Under the pieces are notes generated by a model, which was given only the letters and a program-made list of their open reading frames with translations, was not told where the DNA came from and searched no databases. From JAZKID01 sp965247525 (GTDB lineage: Bacteria; Pseudomonadota; Alphaproteobacteria; Rhizobiales; UBA4765): a stretch of 64,000 bases of DNA. Both the position numbers and the translations under genes were made by a program. The stretch is from contig OZ252015.1 in the NCBI GenBank assembly GCA_965247525.1, positions 186,001 through 250,000 of the forward strand. The letters run 5' to 3'. This document shows, in pieces, positions 61,211 to 64,000 of the stretch (position 1 is the stretch's first letter; every line of letters starts with the position of its first letter).

Positions 61211-61948
61211 ATGGTTGAGCAGATTTTTGGACGCATCCTATCGGCGCACATTCGCCCCGACGAAACCAATGCTTTTCATTTGATTGAAAAATACAAAGAT
61301 GCCGAAAAAGCTGTTTATCATATGGCGGTCACGTCAGAGCGGGAAGTTGCAGAGAAAACAACAGCAACCAACCTGAAAAACTATATTTACGAAAGCACGA
61401 TTGAATCTAACGGATTAAACCGATTTAAAATAGGCAGCTACGCCAATTCAGGCATCAATGAAACGCTCAAGGGTGATTTAAGAATTGTGGAAAAAGCAGA
61501 TCAGGCTTTGCTAAGCATGGATATTAGCAATGGTCTCGATGTCTTGTTTCACAGGACCAGATCCGGTGCCATTGACTACAGTGGTGTTTTGAAAAATGCG
61601 GATCGTTTTAACACGCAAACGTCAATTTTTGGCTCGATTACCCAGTTCGACAAGCGCGGATCATTTCTCTCTGTCGCTTTTAATAATTTTGAAAGAGTTG
61701 AGAGCCCTCATTTTTTTAGTGCAGGTTATAAAACAACAAAAAATTATCATCTGCTGACAGAAGCTGAAAAATTTCATTCCGCCGTAAAAACTGTATCGGT
61801 GGGCTTGTCCAATCTGACACATAGTTTTGAATTTTTTCGCAGTTTACGCGAAGGGAAAAAGGCGTTTATTCAACTTGCTTTAGTCGCGACAGGGGTATTG
61901 GCGGGTTACGGGCTTTACAATAAAAACACACAAAAGAGTTTCTCGTAA
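61211..61948 (+). CDS. Unrecognised tail-anchored protein D
   Basis: I do not recognise this 245-residue protein. Residues 1-215 are hydrophilic, alpha/beta mixed, without a signal peptide. A single hydrophobic segment near the end (F-I-Q-L-A-L-V-A-T-G-V-L-A-G-Y-G-L-Y) is followed by a short basic tail, so the body is probably cytoplasmic and anchored in the inner membrane. Its stop codon overlaps the start of the next gene by one base (TAATG). It stands opposite the eno-ftsB-pdhA direction, inside that conserved run. Confidence 0.7.
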   Translation: MVEQIFGRILSAHIRPDETNAFHLIEKYKDAEKAVYHMAVTSEREVAEKTTATNLKNYIYESTIESNGLNRFKIGSYANSGINETLKGDLRIVEKADQALLSMDISNGLDVLFHRTRSGAIDYSGVLKNADRFNTQTSIFGSITQFDKRGSFLSVAFNNFERVESPHFFSAGYKTTKNYHLLTEAEKFHSAVKTVSVGLSNLTHSFEFFRSLREGKKAFIQLALVATGVLAGYGLYNKNTQKSFS

Positions 61949-62739
61949 TGACAGACAAAATTTTATTACAAAGCCTGACAGGCGCTTTAGTGCGCGGTAA
62001 CCCCCGTAGCATAGATCCCAAGGCGTTTGATATCTGGAGTAAGGTCGCTGAAGACAGTGTCGGAAAAAATGTGCCATTGCTCGTCCAGGGGCGTTATTTT
62101 GCCGACGAGAAAAAAGATCAAGTTTTTAATATTATCAGCGGATCGCTGGAAAATCACCCATATGAGACTGGCTTTGGTCATACATCTATTAAGTCGTCAG
62201 CTATTGCAAAACCTTATCTTGAGAAGGAAAGATTTTACAATCATCTTTGCTTAGATAAAACTTTTGAAGGTGCACATCTTTCTAACGATCACTGGCAAGT
62301 TGCAAAACTTAATTTCGATTTTGCAAAAAAATATAATAAATTGATATTTACAGGAGAAAGAAACAGCGGCTACCCTGAATTTGTAACCACAAGCGTGAAA
62401 GGTGAAATTGAACAGCTTGAGAAACCCCTTTCAAAATTTATGTCTGTTATAAAAACGTCCAATTTACATAATAAATCTAAAACTTCTCTTGAGTTTAAGG
62501 GCTTTTATCGTGCTGGTTCGCTTATGTTTGCAAAATTGGATAAAACCGAACAATTTGAACTTCAAACGAAAACACTATCAAATTTCATTCTGCGCATGTG
62601 CCTTGAACCACACGAAGTTAAATTTTTGAAAACTGTAAAAGCCCATAGTGGCACAATCATGCTGGGCGCTGTGGCTCTAACCTCTGGCATTGCGCTGTGG
62701 AAAGTTTTGCAACCCAAACCGCAACCATCTATCGCGTAA
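61948..62739 (+). CDS. Unrecognised tail-anchored protein E
   Basis: This 263-residue protein has no recognised domain. It is hydrophilic to about residue 232, then has one hydrophobic segment (T-I-M-L-G-A-V-A-L-T-S-G-I-A-L-W) and a short Pro-rich tail. The ends of D and E share length, position of the anchor and a loose A-L-x-x-G-x-A-L-type pattern, so remote relationship is possible. Base use is AT-rich in the middle. It shares one base with D and ends six bases from ftsB on the opposite strand. Confidence 0.7.
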   Translation: MTDKILLQSLTGALVRGNPRSIDPKAFDIWSKVAEDSVGKNVPLLVQGRYFADEKKDQVFNIISGSLENHPYETGFGHTSIKSSAIAKPYLEKERFYNHLCLDKTFEGAHLSNDHWQVAKLNFDFAKKYNKLIFTGERNSGYPEFVTTSVKGEIEQLEKPLSKFMSVIKTSNLHNKSKTSLEFKGFYRAGSLMFAKLDKTEQFELQTKTLSNFILRMCLEPHEVKFLKTVKAHSGTIMLGAVALTSGIALWKVLQPKPQPSIA

Positions 62740-62745
62740 AACTGA

Positions 62746-63057
62746 CTATCGCTGCATAATCACAACATCGCGCGGGTGCGCCATGTTCAACGTGTCACGC
62801 ACACGTTCTTCCAGCATGTCGGGGTCGATACGGTCGGCGCTGAGAAGCGCGATGTGATGCTCTAAATCCTGCCTCTGGGTCGTCAATCCGGCAAGTTCTG
62901 TTTTTAACGTCTCAACGCGGGCAATATAGGCTTTTTCAGCAAAGATACCATGCTGGCCATGAAAGGCGTGATAGCTGAAATAGCCCACACTGGCGCATGT
63001 CAGCGCGGCGATCGTCAGCCGCCGTTTTAGCTTTGCCCTTTGTAGCCTGAAACCCAT
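62746..63057 (-). CDS. ftsB: Cell division protein FtsB/DivIC family
   Basis: FtsB joins FtsL and FtsQ in the divisome. The 103-residue protein has a basic N-terminus, one membrane segment (about 14-31), a coiled coil (V-E-T-L-K-T-E-L-A-G-L-T-T-Q-R-Q-D-L-E) and the R-D-T-L-N-M-A-H-P-R-D-V-V end typical of alphaproteobacterial members. It lies 37 bases after eno on the same strand, the usual order. Confidence 0.88.
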   Translation of the reverse strand: MGFRLQRAKLKRRLTIAALTCASVGYFSYHAFHGQHGIFAEKAYIARVETLKTELAGLTTQRQDLEHHIALLSADRIDPDMLEERVRDTLNMAHPRDVVIMQR

Positions 63058-63094
63058 GGCCCGATGTTCGCGGAAAATGGTTCATAAAGCTTTA

Positions 63095-64000
63095 TCAGGC
63101 CGCGGCAACTTTCGAAGAACGTGGCGCCGCCCCGCCATTTTTCAAAACTTTGGCGCCGGCATATTGCGCACTGTCGCCAAGCTGCTCTTCAATTCGCAGC
63201 AACTGATTGTATTTTGCCAACCGGTCTGAACGGGCCAGCGACCCGGTTTTGATCTGGCCGCAATTTGTTGCCACCGCCAGGTCGGCAATGGTGGTGTCTT
63301 CGGTCTCACCGGAGCGGTGCGACATCACGGCACGGAAACCGGCCTTGTGCGCCATCTCAATAGCGGCCAGCGTTTCCGTCAGCGTGCCGATCTGGTTGAC
63401 CTTGATCAGGATGGCATTGGCAAGTTTGTCGGTAATGCCCATCTGCAGCCGTTCTGTGTTGGTGACGAACAGATCGTCGCCGACCAGCTGCACATTCTCA
63501 CCGATCTGGCGCATGGCTTCGGCCCAACCGGCAAAATCGTCTTCCGCCATACCGTCTTCAATCGATATGATGGGATAGGCTTTGGAGAGTTTTGCAAGAT
63601 AGCTGGCCTGCTCAATGCTCGATAGGGTTTGTCCCGTTCCTTCATAGACATAGCTGCCGTTCTTAAAGAATTCTGTCGCCGCAGGATCGAGCGCGATAAA
63701 AATATCGCTTCCTGTTTTCAGTCCGGCTTTCTCGACAGAACTCATAATCAGATCAAGCGCTTCTTCGGCTGTCTTCAAGTCAGGAGCAAAGCCGCCCTCA
63801 TCACCGACATTGGTGTTCATGCCTTTGGATTTCAGGTGGCTTTTCAGCGTGTGGAAAATTTCAGCGCCCCAGCGCAGGCCTTCGCGAAAGCTTGGCGCCC
63901 CGACAGGCATGATCATGAATTCCTGAAAGTCGATCGGGTTGTCGGCGTGCTGGCCGCCGTTGAGAATGTTCATCATCGGCACCGGCAACAGCCTTGCCGC
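63095..64000 (-). CDS. eno: Enolase, C-terminal part (truncated by window edge)
   Basis: Enolase converts 2-phosphoglycerate to phosphoenolpyruvate. The window holds about 301 C-terminal residues, from A-A-R-L-L-P-V-P-M-M-N-I to the end. Present are GDEGGFAPDL, S-I-E-D-G-M-A-E-D-D, VGDDLFVTN, ILIKVNQIGTLTETL and SHRSGETEDTTIADLAVA, which include the metal ligands and catalytic Lys. About 125 N-terminal residues lie outside the window. The apparent start at 63988 is an internal TTG leucine codon. Confidence 0.96.
   Translation of the reverse strand, partial: AARLLPVPMMNILNGGQHADNPIDFQEFMIMPVGAPSFREGLRWGAEIFHTLKSHLKSKGMNTNVGDEGGFAPDLKTAEEALDLIMSSVEKAGLKTGSDIFIALDPAATEFFKNGSYVYEGTGQTLSSIEQASYLAKLSKAYPIISIEDGMAEDDFAGWAEAMRQIGENVQLVGDDLFVTNTERLQMGITDKLANAILIKVNQIGTLTETLAAIEMAHKAGFRAVMSHRSGETEDTTIADLAVATNCGQIKTGSLARSDRLAKYNQLLRIEEQLGDSAQYAGAKVLKNGGAAPRSSKVAAA

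Noticed and set aside
63095..63988. Apparent complete 297-residue enolase
   Set aside because: The first codon is an internal TTG leucine, and the frame continues through the window edge.

Overview
The window reads as chromosomal DNA of a free-living alphaproteobacterium. The evidence is gene order and gene type: radA-alr-dnaB-rplI-rpsR-rpsF, fabD-fabG-acpP-fabF-mltG-yicC-gmk, yceD-plsX-fabH-ihfA-merR, tatD-metG-holB-tmk-dacC-rlpA, the ntrYX-hfq-hflX-mazG block, a fused ispDF, and eno-ftsB-pdhA-pdhB-pdhC-lpd-lipA-ratA with a lipoyl domain on E1-beta. I cannot fix the genus. A deep-branching group such as Micavibrio-like bacteria is possible but is not demonstrated. No phage, insertion sequence, rRNA or CRISPR array is visible. 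Two tRNA genes are present: Pro-GGG and Ser-UGA.

Layout. 1-7.3 kb, mostly minus strand: DNA repair, replication and ribosomal proteins, with two Flp-type pilin genes slipped in on the plus strand either side of alr. 7.6-16.9 kb, plus strand: type II fatty acid synthesis, mltG, yicC and gmk, interrupted by three unrecognised membrane-protein genes. 17-24.7 kb: an outer-membrane protein, the H+-pumping pyrophosphatase, bamE, then plsX-fabH and DNA-architecture genes. 24.7-34.5 kb: tRNA-Pro, a minus-strand housekeeping run from rlpA down to a metallo-beta-lactamase-fold gene, and tRNA-Ser with an 89-bp tandem repeat abutting it. 34.6-41.5 kb: small accessory genes, cyclopropane fatty acid synthase, an Old Yellow Enzyme, a BMP-type binding protein and a flavin hydroxylase. 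41.6-49.8 kb: hspQ, mazG, hflX, hfq, ntrX, ntrY, ispDF and cinA. 49.8-64 kb: a membrane spermidine-synthase-like protein, lipoate synthesis, the whole pyruvate dehydrogenase operon, two unknown tail-anchored proteins, ftsB and the C-terminal part of eno.

The most interesting material is the set of unrecognised genes threaded into conserved operons. Three proteins (8.6-9.4, 10.3-10.9 and 11.0-12.2 kb) have unrelated N-terminal regions but share a C-terminal module: a hydrophobic segment, an acidic D-G/A-containing loop ending in an I/F-G-R/K/Q-N/K-T/S signature, and two glycine-rich hydrophobic segments. They lie between fabD, fabG and acpP on the same strand. A second pair (61.2-62.7 kb) overlaps by one base. 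Each member carries a single C-terminal membrane segment, and the pair sits behind a promoter with a perfect 8-8-8 dyad over its -10 element. Two flp genes without tad genes, a 45-residue Gln/Asn-rich protein with its own terminator, and a GNAT gene overlapping both neighbours inside the PDH operon follow the same pattern.

Many genes work together. FabD/FabG/AcpP/FabF with PlsX/FabH make fatty acids and start phospholipid synthesis, and Cfa modifies the products. PdhA/B/C, Lpd and LipA supply acetyl-CoA. MltG, DacC, RlpA and Alr act on peptidoglycan. NtrYX and Hfq are the visible global regulators.
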